Assembly (NCBI GenBank): GCA_027475525.1
Contig: JAMWFC010000115.1
Location: forward strand, 1,612,001-1,676,000
Direction: 5' to 3'
Length of the DNA stretch: 64,000 nucleotides
Source: Macrolepiota albuminosa
Taxonomy: Eukaryota > Basidiomycota > Agaricomycetes > Agaricales > Agaricaceae
This document shows, one piece after another, positions 10,851 through 21,647 of the stretch (position 1 is its first letter; every line of letters begins with the position of its first letter). Made by a program: the position numbers and the translations under genes. The notes below the pieces were generated by a model. The model was given only the letters and a program-made list of their open reading frames with translations, was not told the origin of the DNA and made no database searches.

Positions 10851-11574
10851 TTGAGTCTCGAGGAACTGGTTACAGACCAGGGAGAGATTGCAATAAGTCT
10901 TGCTGAGACTCAGGAAGGGGAGATTGTGGTGACTGGATATTCTATGGAACATAGTAAATTCAGTCAGGAAGAGTTGAGAGATGTGTACTTGCATGCTTTT
11001 ACAGCAAGCAAGGAGTGTGAAGAGAAGGAGCAGAAGACATTGTCAGCATATTTGAATGGGCATTTAGCTCAAATACCTGACAGTCTTGAGGAGCTGCTAG
11101 TACAAGAGGAAAACTCAGAGTCAAAAGCAGGTGTGGGAGAGACTGCCCAAGTATTTTCTAAGAAATACAAACCTGTGGCTAGAAAAGTTAAGCTTGTACT
11201 AGGTACCTCACCTGAGGAGTTTAGAATTGAAAGGTGCATTACTGGAGATCCACTGGCAGACATGCCTCAGTTGGATCCCAATCCACCAGAGTTCAAACCC
11301 ACAGGGAGATACACAGCTGAGTGCAAAGAAGTCATTGACCAAGCCCATGGTGATGGTTTTCTTTGGCCAGAGGAGATGAAAGCAGTACATCACCTTATGA
11401 TGCTGCAAAACCAGGCTTTTGCATGGGATGATGCTCAAAGAGGCAGGCTGAAGGAGGAATTCTTCCCTCCAGTAATCATGCCAGTGATACCTCACACCCC
11501 TTGGGTATTAAAGAACATTCCTATTGCACCAGGTCTTAGGGATAGAATCTGCCAAATAATAAAGCAGAAGATTG

Positions 11575-12276
11575 TGTCAGGTTCCGCTGAGTCGGGGGCT
11601 TTCCAGGAAAGCAATCGCCCTTACAATGCGGACTTGACCCACGGATACTCAGGTGTCTGGAACTCCGGGGCTAGGACTCCGGGGTTCAAGACGTGGACAG
11701 GGGAATCCCGGGAGAGGGGACTTAGTCCAGGGGTTTTGGGTGATAGGGAGCTGGGGGGTTCGGGTGGGGGTTGAGTCATGAACTGGAGGTTCTAAGACGA
11801 GACCAAGTTAGTAAGTTAAAGTCACGAAGTGCATACCAGTCTTAGAGCACGCGATTATTCAAGCGTGCCAGTCAAGCGTGCCAGTCAATGCATACCAGTC
11901 AAATAGAGGGCACGCAACAATCCAAGTAATGCAATGTAATATCAAGACTAGCGAATACAATGGGGAGCTATGCTATAAGTACTACGGGGCTGGGTCTCGG
12001 GGTTCCGGAGTGTCTGGGATGGGTTCCGGGCAGGGACTGTATACCTGGATCGCGTGTGTGGGGTGCGCGATCAATTGGCATGGGGGCAGCTGTGATGTGT
12101 GATGTGTGATTGCCGGGAGTGAGCCACGTGATCCAATCGTTGATCGGGGCTGGTGGCGGCTGATGGCGGTGTCGGTGGTCGTGATGGCAGGGCATGTCCT
12201 GTGGGGTCGGAGGGAGGGTCCCGGGTGGTGTTCCGGGGGTGTCCCAGTGTGGATCCGGAGGGGAGGGGTTGTGACA
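11575..12276 (+). mobile_element. Solo LTR (702 bp) nested in gypsy-1 reverse transcriptase
   Basis: The segment begins TGTCAGGTTCCG and ends GGGTTGTGACA, with TGTCA/TGACA inverted ends. GATTG flanks both sides (11570-11574 and 12277-12281) as a perfect 5-bp target duplication. Across the junction the host frame would read IEAGVYEPSNSS, the expected reverse-transcriptase sequence. No coding capacity is visible inside, so this is a solo LTR of a different, G-rich family left after recombination. No full-length copy lies in the window; strand is arbitrary. Confidence 0.9.
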
Positions 12277-13603
12277 GATTGAGGCAGGGGTCTATGAACC
12301 CTCTAACTCCTCATATCGCTCCCAATGGTTTACAGTGTTAAAGAAGGATGGTGAAAGCTTGAGGATAGTCCATAGCTTGGAGCCTTTGAATAAAGTGACC
12401 ATAGCACATTCTGGGTTGCCACCAGCAACTGAAGAATTAGCTAGTCACTTCTCAGGCAGGGCTTGTGGAGGAATCTTTGACTTGTATGTAGGATATGATG
12501 AGAGAGTACTAGATGTGCGCTCTAGAGATTATACTACATTCCAGACACCATTTGGTGCTCTGAGGTTGGTTACCTTACCAATGGGATGGACAAATTCAGT
12601 GCCTATCTTCCATGATGATATTACATTCATTTTGAAAGATGAAATACCACATGTAACTTGGCCATACATTGATGATGTACCAGTCAGAGGGCCACCTCAT
12701 AGATATGAGTTGCCAGATGGTAGCTGTGAAGTCATACCAGAGAATCCAGGCATTAGGAGATTTGTATGGGAACACCTACTCAATGTGAATAGAGTGTTAC
12801 AAAGAATCAAATATGCAGGAGGGACTTTCTCTGGAAAGAAGTCAGTAGTATGTGCAGATGAGATTGTGGTTGTTGGCCATAGATGCTCTTATGAGGGGCA
12901 GAAGCCAGAAACCAAGAGATTTGCCATAGTGATGGGATGGGGTGACTGCAGGGATAAACATGAAGTAAAGTCATTCTTAGGGACCTGTGGTACCTTTAGA
13001 TCCTTTATCAAGGATTATGCCAAGGTAGCAGCACCTATCAATAAACTTACTCAGAATAATGTACCTTTTACTTGGGGAGAAGAACAGCGCTCTGCAATGG
13101 CACAAATGAAAAAGTTGCTAGCAGAAAGTGCTCCTTTAAAACCCATTGACTATGAGTCAGGAGGTGCAGTAGTTCTGTCAGTGGATACATCCTGGATGGC
13201 AGTGGGTTTTGGAATCTTCCAAGAAGACCCAGACAATCCTAAAATGTGCACTTGTGCCAAGTTAGGATCTATCACCCTGAATGAGAGAGAAGCTAGATTT
13301 TCTCAACCAAAAAGAGAGCTGTATGGTCTCATGAGATCTCTGCTAGCCAACAGGCATTGGCTAGTTGGTTGTAGAAAACTAGTAATAGAGACAGATGCCA
13401 AGTATCTTAAGGGGATGCTAGGAAATCCTGGAGTAGGACCCAATGCCACTATCATGAGATGGATTGAGAGTGTCCTACTCTACCACTTTACCTTAAGGCA
13501 TGTACCAGGCAAAACATTCAGTGTGGATGGATTGTCAAGGCGGCCTAAACAACCAGGAGATGAGGAGTACCCACCAGTTGATCCTGAGTTAATGGATGAA
13601 CCC

Positions 13604-13757
13604 AAGTCTATGAACTATGAGTATCCAGACAAGATCAATAATGTACCTGGTTGGGAGGACTGGGAACCTTTGGAGCTTGAAAGTCTATGAACTATGAGTA
13701 TCCAGACAAGATCAATAATGTACCTGGTTGGGAGGACTGGGAACCTTTGGAGCTTGA
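13604..13757. repeat. Exact 77-bp tandem duplication (4 of 10)
   Basis: 13604-13680 and 13681-13757 are identical (AAGTCTATGAACTATGAG). They lie after RNase H and truncate the frame at 13690. Confidence 0.95.
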
Positions 13758-14163
13758 AGAGTTTGAGAGGTGGCTATCTAAACCTGGTAGCTACTGAAGT
13801 ATCAGACTTTGAGCAGGAACTTGGTAAAGCCAGGTCCCAAGAACAGGAGCTTAGAGATGGAGTCTTGAGTCAAACCCCAGGAACAAGCATGAACCCAGTA
13901 GCAGTATTAGCTATGACCATGCCTCTGTTACCAGTGGAAGACCAAGAAGTCAGAGTAGAGGACACACAAACCTACCTAGAGCACAGGAAAGGTGGTGAGG
14001 GTGAAGACTGGGATAATCTGCTACCCACTGTTCAGAGCTGGTTGCAAGATCCAGGGACAGAACCCAAGAATCTACAAGGCTGGGATCTAGAGAAGTTTAA
14101 GAAGTTTGCTAGGCAATTCTTCTTTGACAAGAAGGGGAGATTGTATAAGCGCTGTCATGAGGA

Positions 14164-14317
14164 GAAACATAAACTAGTAGTCCAAATTGATAGATGAATG
14201 TTCATGCTTAAATCAGCCCATGATGCCTTAGGACATAGGGGAAACATAAACTAGTAGTCCAAATTGATAGATGAATGTTCATGCTTAAATCAGCCCATGA
14301 TGCCTTAGGACATAGGG
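14164..14317. repeat. Exact 77-bp tandem duplication (5 of 10)
   Basis: 14164-14240 and 14241-14317 are identical (GAAACATAAACTAGTAG), at the start of integrase. Confidence 0.95.
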
Positions 14318-14560
14318 GAGCCTATGCCACCAGAATGCTTATACAAGAGCGTTTCTGGTGGCCTGGCATTGAAGGGGATGTACAGTGGTATGTTGGGACT
14401 TGTCACAATTGTCAAATCAGACAAAAGACAGTAGTCAACAGGGAACCAACTGTAACTTATACTCCTTCCATCTTTCAAACAATTCACATTGATACCATGC
14501 ACATGACACCAGCCTCCAATGGCTGTAAGTACATAGTACATGGCAGGTGTGCCTTGTCTT

Positions 14561-14714
14561 CTTGGATGGAAGGTAGACCCTTGAGGAAGGAGAACCATAA
14601 GACCATTGGTCAATGGTTGTTTGAGGATGTGATTTGCCTTGGATGGAAGGTAGACCCTTGAGGAAGGAGAACCATAAGACCATTGGTCAATGGTTGTTTG
14701 AGGATGTGATTTGC
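14561..14714. repeat. Exact 77-bp tandem duplication (6 of 10)
   Basis: 14561-14637 and 14638-14714 are identical (CTTGGATGGAAGGTAGACC), inside the integrase core. Confidence 0.95.
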
Positions 14715-15596
14715 CACTGGGGCTGCATTGCAGAGATCATCACAGATAATGCTGGACAGTTCAAGCAGGTCACTGCCTGGCTGGAAAAGAAGTATGGGAT
14801 TAGAGGCATTACTATCTCTCCTTACAACTCACCAGCTAATGGTAGAATTGAAAGACCTCATTGGGATGTCAGGCAAGCTTTGTTCAAAGCCTGTGAGGAT
14901 CGCACCAAGTGGTTCTGGTTCTTCTACCATATAATGTGGAGTGACCGTATAACCATTAGGCAAAGATTTGGATGCTCACCATACTTCATGGTCACTGGTG
15001 CTCATCCTACTCTACCCTTGGATCTAGCAGAGGCCACCTGGCTGGTAGAATTACCAGAAGGACCTCTGACTACTGAGGAGTTGATTGGGTATCGTGCTAG
15101 AGCTTTAGCCAAGCACTATCAACATGTAGAAGAGATGAGAGAGAGGGTTGGGAAGGCTAAGCTCCAATGGGCATTGAAGTTTGCAGAAGAGCATAAAAGC
15201 TCAATCAAAGACTTCAATTTTAAACCATTGGACTTGGTACTAGTCAAAAACATGACTACAGAAAGTTCATTCAGTGCTAAGATGTTGCCACGATTTCATG
15301 GGCCTATGGTTGTAATTGCCAAGACTCAGGGTGGTAATTACATTGTAGCAGAACTGGATGGGATGGTTTGGCAAGCACGGGTAGCTGCTTTTCGAGTTGT
15401 ACCTTACAAGGCTCGCAAAAAGCTAGTCTTGCCTCAGGGCATAGAAAAGTGGGTGGATATTACACCTGCTAAGCTAAAAGAGCTAAGGGAAGAACTACGA
15501 AAACCTACAGAGTTAATCACCAAGGACATCTCATTTGGCACAGTAAGGCTCCATGAGCCCACTGACCAGGAGATGGGTCTGCCACCAACTGATTAA

Positions 15597-16237
15597 AAGT
15601 CAGAGAGATGCACTATGATATTTCAAAGAAATAATAAAGCCTAGTTTTATTCTGAGTTTTAAAACAGTATGATGGAAAGGTGGTGTGGCCATAGAAGAGC
15701 TATCCAAGAGCGGTACTAGTCTAAGGGAGGTAACTACCAACCAAAATAAGACTAGACCTCAAATGAAGTCAGTAACCAACGGAAACCATGATGGAACGCA
15801 AGCACATAGTGTCGACGTTCAGATCTAGACCGACGTTGAGACTTAACAAGGGTGAGCAAGCACAGCAATGCGCGCGTTCAAACCCTCGGGGGAAGCATTG
15901 TTTAATCAATTAACTAGTAACAAACTCAGAACGGATTAAACGTCGACTTGATAAGCTGACGTACGTGTTTGAACCGAGTGCGGTACAAAGTTTTGATTAA
16001 ATAAAGCACGAGAGGTTGGCGTGTCAAGAGTTCAAGCCCCAGGGGGAGAATAAAGATAAATTCGAAAAAGAGAATGAAACGTGTGGTTAAGTTATCAATT
16101 GTAAAACTTAAAAATCGCACGTCTTTGGACTTAAAGAATTTATTGGGGTACTACGGATTAGAAGAGAGAGGGGGGGAACTACTTTAAGGCTATATACTAA
16201 GCAGACACAGAGATGGTGTTTGCAACGGGGAAGCCGT
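15597..16237 (+). other. Gypsy-1 non-coding segment between pol and the antisense gene
   Basis: I see no reading frame or motif here. It separates the end of integrase from the stop codon of the antisense gene and may hold 3' processing signals for both transcripts (an AATAAA-like AAATAATAAAG lies near 15630). Confidence 0.4.
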
Positions 16238-18196
16238 TTATACTGCCACAGGGTCTTCGGATCCCTCCTGCGGGAGGTCTTGAAACTCGATGTCAGAATT
16301 GTCCTGTCCAGACTGTAAATAAAACAGTTTAAGTGACACAGACATGGCAGTTATTAAAGACGTACCGGCAGTGAGACTTGAAGAGCGTGCAGTAACGAAC
16401 CTGCTTGGTCAACCTCAGAAGGGCCAAGTGTCTTGCTGAGGCGAGCACGACGGTCAGAAATAAGCTTGAACATCTGCAACGCAATGTCGAGCTGATAAAG
16501 TTGATGTTGTGCGGCCAAATTAACGGCATCAAGGTGCTTTTGGAGGTTGGTGCAAGGAACCACTTCACCGTTGTCAGCCAACTGAACGGAGTCGAGAATG
16601 TGGTCGACTTTGGAAAGCAACGCCAACGTGTCTTCATGGCCAGGGAGGTGGTTAGCTTGAGTAACCGGCGTTTAGCAAAAGAGGGGCAAGGCAATGAAGG
16701 GACAGGGACATACCCAACGCGGGTTGTATCTTGAGCTTCTTGGCCTTAGGCTTACCATCAGGCTCAGCCTGGGAAAAAGGAAGGGAAATGGTCAAGGTGT
16801 CAAGACGGCGGGCTACGAGGTCAAGCTTGCGAGCTAGACTTACGTTAGCATGGTGTTTTGAAGGGCAAACAGCAGGTGTACCCAGCATCTTGACATCTTT
16901 GTCGTGTGCTTGGCATTGCGCCTAGGAGAAAAGGAGATGAAGCCAGTATAAAAAATAAAGGAAGGAACAAACCTCCTCAAGCTCCTTCCAAAGTTTCTCA
17001 CGGTGTTGTTCCCCAATAACGGTGATGGCATCGGCGAATAGAAAGAAGGCCTTCATTGTAAGGGCGACCTCTAGAGGCTGTGGCTCAGTCACACAGCTGG
17101 CAGAGGGAGATCCAAAGTGTATTAGAATATATACTGACAATATCAAGGTAGCTACTCACCTGGCATCACACAGCTGGCAGAGGGAGATCCAAAGTGTATT
17201 AGAATATATACTGACAATATCAAGGTAGCTACTCACCTGGCAAAGGGAGATCCAAAGAGAACAAGTCTGGGGATTTCCTATGCCAGGTTGGATGCTTCTG
17301 GGGCCTCTGAAGCATGGGAAACAACTGTACAGTACAACAAAACCTTCAAAACTCGAAAATTGACTAACCAAACAAGTGTGCAAACAAGGGAGGAAAAACA
17401 ACTGTACAGTACAACAAAACCTTCAAAACTCGAAAATTGACTAACCAAACAAGTGTGCAAACAAGGGAGGAAAGCTCCGGACTTTAGAAGTCAGAAAGGC
17501 AAACTCCGGCTTATCTAAGCAGCCTGGAGCGGTGCTGAAGGGCCCACACTTGTCTGAGTGATAGCTAAAGAACCAGAGCACCTCAAAGGTTGAGAATAGT
17601 ACCAACAGATAGTGTTGAAGAAGTAGTAACAGCAAAATGAGAGAATGGTAGAAGAAATAAGGAAGTGAATGAAAGGAGAGTGAAGAAATAAGGAGTGAAA
17701 GAAGAAAGGAATGAGGGGTCCCCTGACATTCATGTCACTGGAACCGTCAGCAACGCTGCGGTCCAGCAACGGAAGGACATCGGACAAGGCCTCACAGAGG
17801 ATCTGCTGGTCAGAGAGGCAAGGGAATTGAGTCTCGTCGGAAAAACGCTGAAAGAGACAGTGAGAACGAGGACAAAAGAGGCAGGAAGGAAAGGCGTACC
17901 CAGCCGAGACTCCCAAGGTACCGGGTCTGGTTGGAAGGCATACCAGGGAAGGATTTAGCAGTGGCAAAGAGACCCACCGCAGCCTCCGCGAACAATGGGA
18001 GCTTCAGTATCGAAGTGATCACGTTGTTTGCATCCTGCTTCACGGAACGCTGAAGCATGCCAAAGAAGTCTGGCAGCTCGGGCAAGTTTGGAGGTGGAGA
18101 GACAGCAGGTTTGGGCAAGGGGGTCATAATGACCACTTGGGGACGGGTTTTTGTGGTCGTCATTTTACGAGGAGCGGTGGGGGCGTTAGGAGCCAT
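16238..18196 (-). CDS. Spliced antisense gene inside gypsy-1, unknown product
   Basis: On the strand opposite to gag-pol a gene starts with ATG at 18196 (MAPNAPTAPRKMTTTKTRP), about 215 bp from the 3' LTR, and ends with TAA at 16238. Supported exons: 18196-17900 (99 codons), a second from 17847 whose end is unclear, then 17096-16973, 16921-16714, 16631-16366 and 16312-16238. Introns of 52, 51, 82 and 53 nt have GT-AG ends, and phases agree across the last four exons. The product is Pro-rich at the start, helical in the middle (e.g. LALLSKVDHILDSVQLAD) and acidic at the end (SDIEFQDLPQEGSEDPVAV). One or more exons between 17097 and 17847 are unresolved, and two 77-bp duplications fall there. 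No known domain recognised. Antisense introns would survive retrotransposition of the sense RNA. Confidence 0.7.
17089..17242. repeat. Exact 77-bp tandem duplication (7 of 10)
   Basis: 17089-17165 and 17166-17242 are identical (TCACACAGCTGGCAGAGGG), overlapping an exon start of the antisense gene. Confidence 0.95.
17319..17472. repeat. Exact 77-bp tandem duplication (8 of 10)
   Basis: 17319-17395 and 17396-17472 are identical (AAACAACTGTACAGTACAAC), within the antisense gene. Confidence 0.95.
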
Positions 18197-18397
18197 GCTG
18201 TAAACCGGACAAGACCCATTGATCTTTAAAAAGACAAATACGGGTATGATTGAACAGTAAAAATTGAGGAGGAGAGGCAAAAAGTTTATTTTTCGGTCTA
18301 CTACATAGGCGAAAAATTTTACTCAGAGTAGAAATCGAGGATCAAGAAAGCTGGACTCACCACGCTATCTACGCTGACTGGGGACAGTCAGTATCTA

Positions 18398-18410
18398 AGT
18401 GAGGGGGAGG
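18398..18410 (+). other. Polypurine tract of gypsy-1
   Basis: AGTGAGGGGGAGG directly precedes the 3' LTR start TGATACG, the expected plus-strand primer site. Confidence 0.8.
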
Positions 18411-18564
18411 TGATACGTCTGCCTCACACGAGGCAGACAGTAAGAGTCAAAATATAAGTCCCAATATACCCCAAAAGCGCTGAAAACTGATACGTCTGCC
18501 TCACACGAGGCAGACAGTAAGAGTCAAAATATAAGTCCCAATATACCCCAAAAGCGCTGAAAAC
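18411..18564. repeat. Exact 77-bp tandem duplication (9 of 10)
   Basis: 18411-18487 and 18488-18564 are identical (TGATACGTCTGCCTCAC), duplicating the LTR tip. Confidence 0.95.
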
Positions 18565-19080
18565 TGTAAGCGTTTAGTCGAAAACTGTAGACACGGGCAG
18601 ACTCACGAAAAACCCAACCCGAAACTGATGAAAACTGGCCACACCCAGCAGCAGTAAACACGCGGTAACAAGGCAGCGATCAACGATTGATGAAGTCGGG
18701 GATAACCGAGGCAGTGGCAGTGCTCGGTAAAACCAAGATCTCAGCATCATCTCTGAAATCAGCACTGCCACCACGCCATCCCGTCACTCTGTCCCAAAAT
18801 ACATTGTACTCTCTTGTCGTACCTCCCCTCCACAAGCGCCAACCTACCGTAACCACAGAAAAACGACAAAGCAAGCCTAGAAGAAGGGAAGGAACAGAGA
18901 AGTGAGGAAAAGAAGCCAAAACAGGGTTTAGCCGGAAAAGTCGAGGGGGAAACGTTTAGCCTCACCAAGTGACGGCAAACGCCTCTACCGGTGCCCAGAC
19001 CCGGTAACGACCACGCCGAGTCACCGAATCTGCAAAACACCACAAATCAACTCGTTGCCGCGCGAGTACGTGATGGTCCG

Positions 19081-19234
19081 TGCGTAGAAGGGAAGCATAT
19101 AAAAGGAATAAGATTTCGGGGGAGTCTGGCAAGCAATTGCATTGCCACGGCTCAGAATGCGTAGAAGGGAAGCATATAAAAGGAATAAGATTTCGGGGGA
19201 GTCTGGCAAGCAATTGCATTGCCACGGCTCAGAA
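19081..19234. repeat. Exact 77-bp tandem duplication (10 of 10)
   Basis: 19081-19157 and 19158-19234 are identical (TGCGTAGAAGGGAAGC), duplicating the TATA-containing part of the 3' LTR. Confidence 0.95.
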
Positions 19235-19503
19235 TCCCCAGGGAGCAGATCTCTTAGGCCTAGGAGCATTACAGTAGCTTCGGGTTTAGTAATAATACTA
19301 TTTTGACCCATTTCGAGTGTAAACTTTTAAGTTTTTCATTCCAATAAATCAATTAAAAATTATAATCACTTTCTACAAAGTGCGCGCGCGTGTAACGTTG
19401 CCCCACGTACTCTGTGAAGTTGGGACAGTTGAAATACAACAAAGTTCGGTCTAAATTACATTTTGGACTACTTTAAATAAAGTAAACTACCCATTTCGCA
19501 TCA

Positions 19504-20507
19504 ATATTCGTGCCAGCTGGTTGTATGGGAGTCGACGTGTTTGCCCAGGCCACATGTGGAGGAGAGCTTGCAAAGTTGAATTCCAGTTGATGGTGTGTCG
19601 AGGAAAATGACGTCTGACTCCGGGATATTACCTCAAAAGCTATGTTATGACATACGCCACATTCCGCTATTCAGTCTTTACATCATGATATTTTCCATGA
19701 TGTTCGAAATGTTTCATTTTAGTGTATAAAACGTGCACCTTCACATGAAGTTCGAATCGTCTCCGATATCGAACTTCAGGTGTGTCATTAACAAAAGATT
19801 ATCATACATGTACTTATAAATGGTCTCCGATATCGAACTTCAGGTTGTATTATATACGTGAAATACATATATTCTGCATTATGCTGCGTCGTGGCGTATA
19901 CATATGTACCAGAGTCTTATTCATGTTCTTGTCCAGCTAACGCAGCTGTATACATATATAGCATTTTCTGCCTCGACATCGCGAGCACGCAAAAAGAATT
20001 CGAAGCTATATTGATTCATTGGAGGTCAAGTAATCCCATCGGAATAATTCGAGGTTATTCTACGGGGAAACTATAGAGTATTGGGAGGAAATTGAGGAAA
20101 TCCCATAAAAGACTCCAATCGGTGTTTCTCGAGGGCATTGTAAGGACCATTCGAGGTTTTCTGAAATTGTTCCCACATTGTCCAGGATGCAAATTTCACG
20201 ATCTTATGATGTGGTTATAACCTATGTTTCGATTTTTCATGGTCATCAGTATAACAAATCCCTGCGCTTTTTTTTGGTCTTTTATTCTCGAAGTCTGATA
20301 GTCTTATCATATGATGCGGCTGACTTGGACTCGTTACATTTATGCAGAACTTAAGGGCCTGACTGGTCAGCCACGTAAGTAAAATATTGATCTCATGTTA
20401 GCCGCAAGACAACACTTCAAAAGCGGACGAATAAGTGAATCACTCTTCGTAGTAAGCCCTCTCCACACACCATTACATTCTATACTGTACACACGCTCAT
20501 TGTTCTC
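19504..20507. other. Intergenic region with a dispersed hairpin repeat
   Basis: No gene is visible. At 19745-19900 there is a repeat unit related to 45151-45310. GAAGTTCGA/TCGAACTTC forms an inverted repeat. GTCTCCGATATCGAACTTC occurs at 19759 and again 64 bp later, separated by GTGTGTCATTAAC...ACTTATAAAT. A shared tail ATAATGCTGCGTC-like motif lies near 19880. Confidence 0.6.
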
Positions 20508-21647
20508 ATGTCTTATATAGTGCGATGCTTATCTTCAGCGTTGTCACGTCTCTCCTTCTTTGCACTGGAATCCCCTGATATCTTGGTTTCTCCTCGAACA
20601 CCACAATCGCCGCCTTCTAGCCTCGCCCGCGGCCTCGTTCTCTCGACGAGCCCCTACCTTAAGAGTACTGCCGCCAATCCTAAGGTTTCATTGACCCCGG
20701 TAGCTGCCACCGACTCTGTCAACACCTCTTCCAGCTCCTTCGATATCTCGCTCATTAGTGATACGTCGTCGTCATGTTCGGAAGGTACTCCGATAACTCC
20801 ATTCCGTTCCTTTGATCAGAATGATCTATTTTCCCCTCGACATCATCTACCGCCACTAAACTCCTCATTTCTTGATACTCCGTCCCCGCCACAGCTTGTC
20901 GGCCTCGGAATCTCCGGTATATCACGCCGAGACGGAAAACCTGGTAACTTTAACGGTCTTGGACTTGTGGGCATCCGTCGCTCGTTGAATTCAAGAAATC
21001 CTTTTATCATTTCCGCGGATGACGACGACGACGACGACGACGGGTACGTATCGCCTACGCCAATTGGTGTCCGCAGGCGTGACAACGAGAAGCGCGATGA
21101 GCAGGACCAAGATGACGAGCTCTCTGATACGTTTATGCAGGAGCTCGTCTTCACTTGGGAGTCCGATCCACAACACACACGAATACTGAGTACAATTCCC
21201 GAGTGCGACAACGAGGATGAGCTCGAGTTTCAACAGGCTGCGATGAAGGAGGCAATATCCGCCCAGCCCGTTTCGAGTGCCGAACCTCCCCCACCAGTTT
21301 CGTCTCCATCTATATCACCGTCTAGATATCACGCCCCACCATCTCCACCTTCCCCGCTGTCAACACCTTCCCCTTTGACACTACACACCGACCCGCGACT
21401 TCATGTTGTTACTCAGGCACCTATGCCTACTCATCAGACAAAGTCTGAACTCCAAGTTTCACGCGTGTCGTCCCGAAACCCCCGCTCCTCCCATAGACGT
21501 TCGAGGTCCAGTTCGTCCTCAATGTCAGCGCCTACGCAGGGTAGGACCATTACGCGAGCGACGAACTCATCAGTATTGCGAAGTGAGCGAGATGATGGGG
21601 CGGCTGCCGCTCCAGGCAAGAAGAGACGTGGTGCTTGGAGGGTGTAA
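20508..21647 (+). CDS. Hypothetical Ser/Pro-rich protein (379 aa)
   Basis: An uninterrupted frame of 379 codons, long for chance in this intron-rich genome. The protein is mostly low complexity: Ser/Pro-rich throughout, a run of eight Asp at about residues 173-180, a charged stretch RRRDNEKRDEQDQDDELSD, and a basic end GKKRRGAWRV. No catalytic motif, signal peptide or membrane segment is visible. A short helical block (DTFMQELVFTWESDP, about residues 208-222) is the most structured part and may be a conserved motif. A nuclear or regulatory scaffold role would be a guess. The true start could be further upstream, since an AG lies shortly after the chosen ATG. Confidence 0.6.
   Translation: MSYIVRCLSSALSRLSFFALESPDILVSPRTPQSPPSSLARGLVLSTSPYLKSTAANPKVSLTPVAATDSVNTSSSSFDISLISDTSSSCSEGTPITPFRSFDQNDLFSPRHHLPPLNSSFLDTPSPPQLVGLGISGISRRDGKPGNFNGLGLVGIRRSLNSRNPFIISADDDDDDDDGYVSPTPIGVRRRDNEKRDEQDQDDELSDTFMQELVFTWESDPQHTRILSTIPECDNEDELEFQQAAMKEAISAQPVSSAEPPPPVSSPSISPSRYHAPPSPPSPLSTPSPLTLHTDPRLHVVTQAPMPTHQTKSELQVSRVSSRNPRSSHRRSRSSSSSMSAPTQGRTITRATNSSVLRSERDDGAAAAPGKKRRGAWRV

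Larger units (their letters stand above)
10851..13797 (+). pseudogene. Gypsy-1 reverse transcriptase and RNase H
   Basis: The part before the insertion (10851-11574) contains KYKPVARKVKLVLG and PVIPHTPWVLKNIPI, the usual lead-in of gypsy reverse transcriptase. A solo LTR (11575-12276) interrupts the palm. Reading resumes as PSNSSYRSQWFTVLKKDG, then FDLYVGYDER, FGALRLVTLPMGWTN and the catalytic YIDDVPV (about 12665). RNase H follows with VLSVDTSWMAVGFG, KRELYGL, IETDAKYL and VDGLSRRP, so the acidic active-site residues are present. A 77-bp duplication (13604-13757) and a later stop (about 13797) end the frame. Confidence 0.92.
13798..15596 (+). pseudogene. Gypsy-1 integrase with C-terminal GPY/F-like domain
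   Basis: The zinc-binding domain is SAHDALGHRGAYATRM...GTCHNCQIRQ (HHCC, about 14290-14420). The core has IHIDTMHMT, IITDNAGQF and NGRIERPHWDVRQAL, the D, D and E of the catalytic triad. Near the C-terminus MLPRFHGPMVVIAKTQGG resembles the GPY/F module. Two 77-bp duplications (14164-14317, 14561-14714) break the frame. A TGA at 14272-14274 interrupts the N-terminus, most simply an Arg CGA changed by C-to-T decay. The last stop is at 15594-15596. Confidence 0.92.
7118..19503 (+). mobile_element. Ty3/gypsy retrotransposon gypsy-1, complete but broken
   Basis: The two long terminal repeats (7118-8056 and 18411-19503) begin TGATACG and end CGCATCA. The four bases ATAT directly flank both ends as a short target duplication. 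Inside lie a primer site, Gag with a zinc knuckle, aspartic protease, reverse transcriptase, RNase H, integrase (order RT-RH-IN = Ty3/gypsy), a 2.8-kb 3' region with an antisense gene, and a polypurine tract. The frame is broken by exact 77-bp duplications, a nested solo LTR, a 5-bp duplication and at least one in-frame TGA. Confidence 0.93.
18411..19503 (+). repeat. 3' LTR of gypsy-1 (939 bp plus two 77-bp duplications)
   Basis: Aligned to the 5' LTR it shows scattered substitutions (e.g. CATACGAGG versus CACACGAGG) and exactly two length differences of 77 bp. It is followed by ATATT, matching the ATAT before the 5' LTR. Confidence 0.95.

Noticed and set aside
2091..19234. 77-bp repeats as real minisatellites or target duplications
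   Set aside because: Ten unrelated sequences share one exact length and perfect identity even in diverged elements; a joining artefact is the simpler explanation.
19745..19900. 19.7-kb repeat as a fifth intron-plus/intron-minus pair
   Set aside because: The spacer between the repeated units is only about 43 nt and lacks a clear acceptor followed by the shared 3' part, so it is reported separately.
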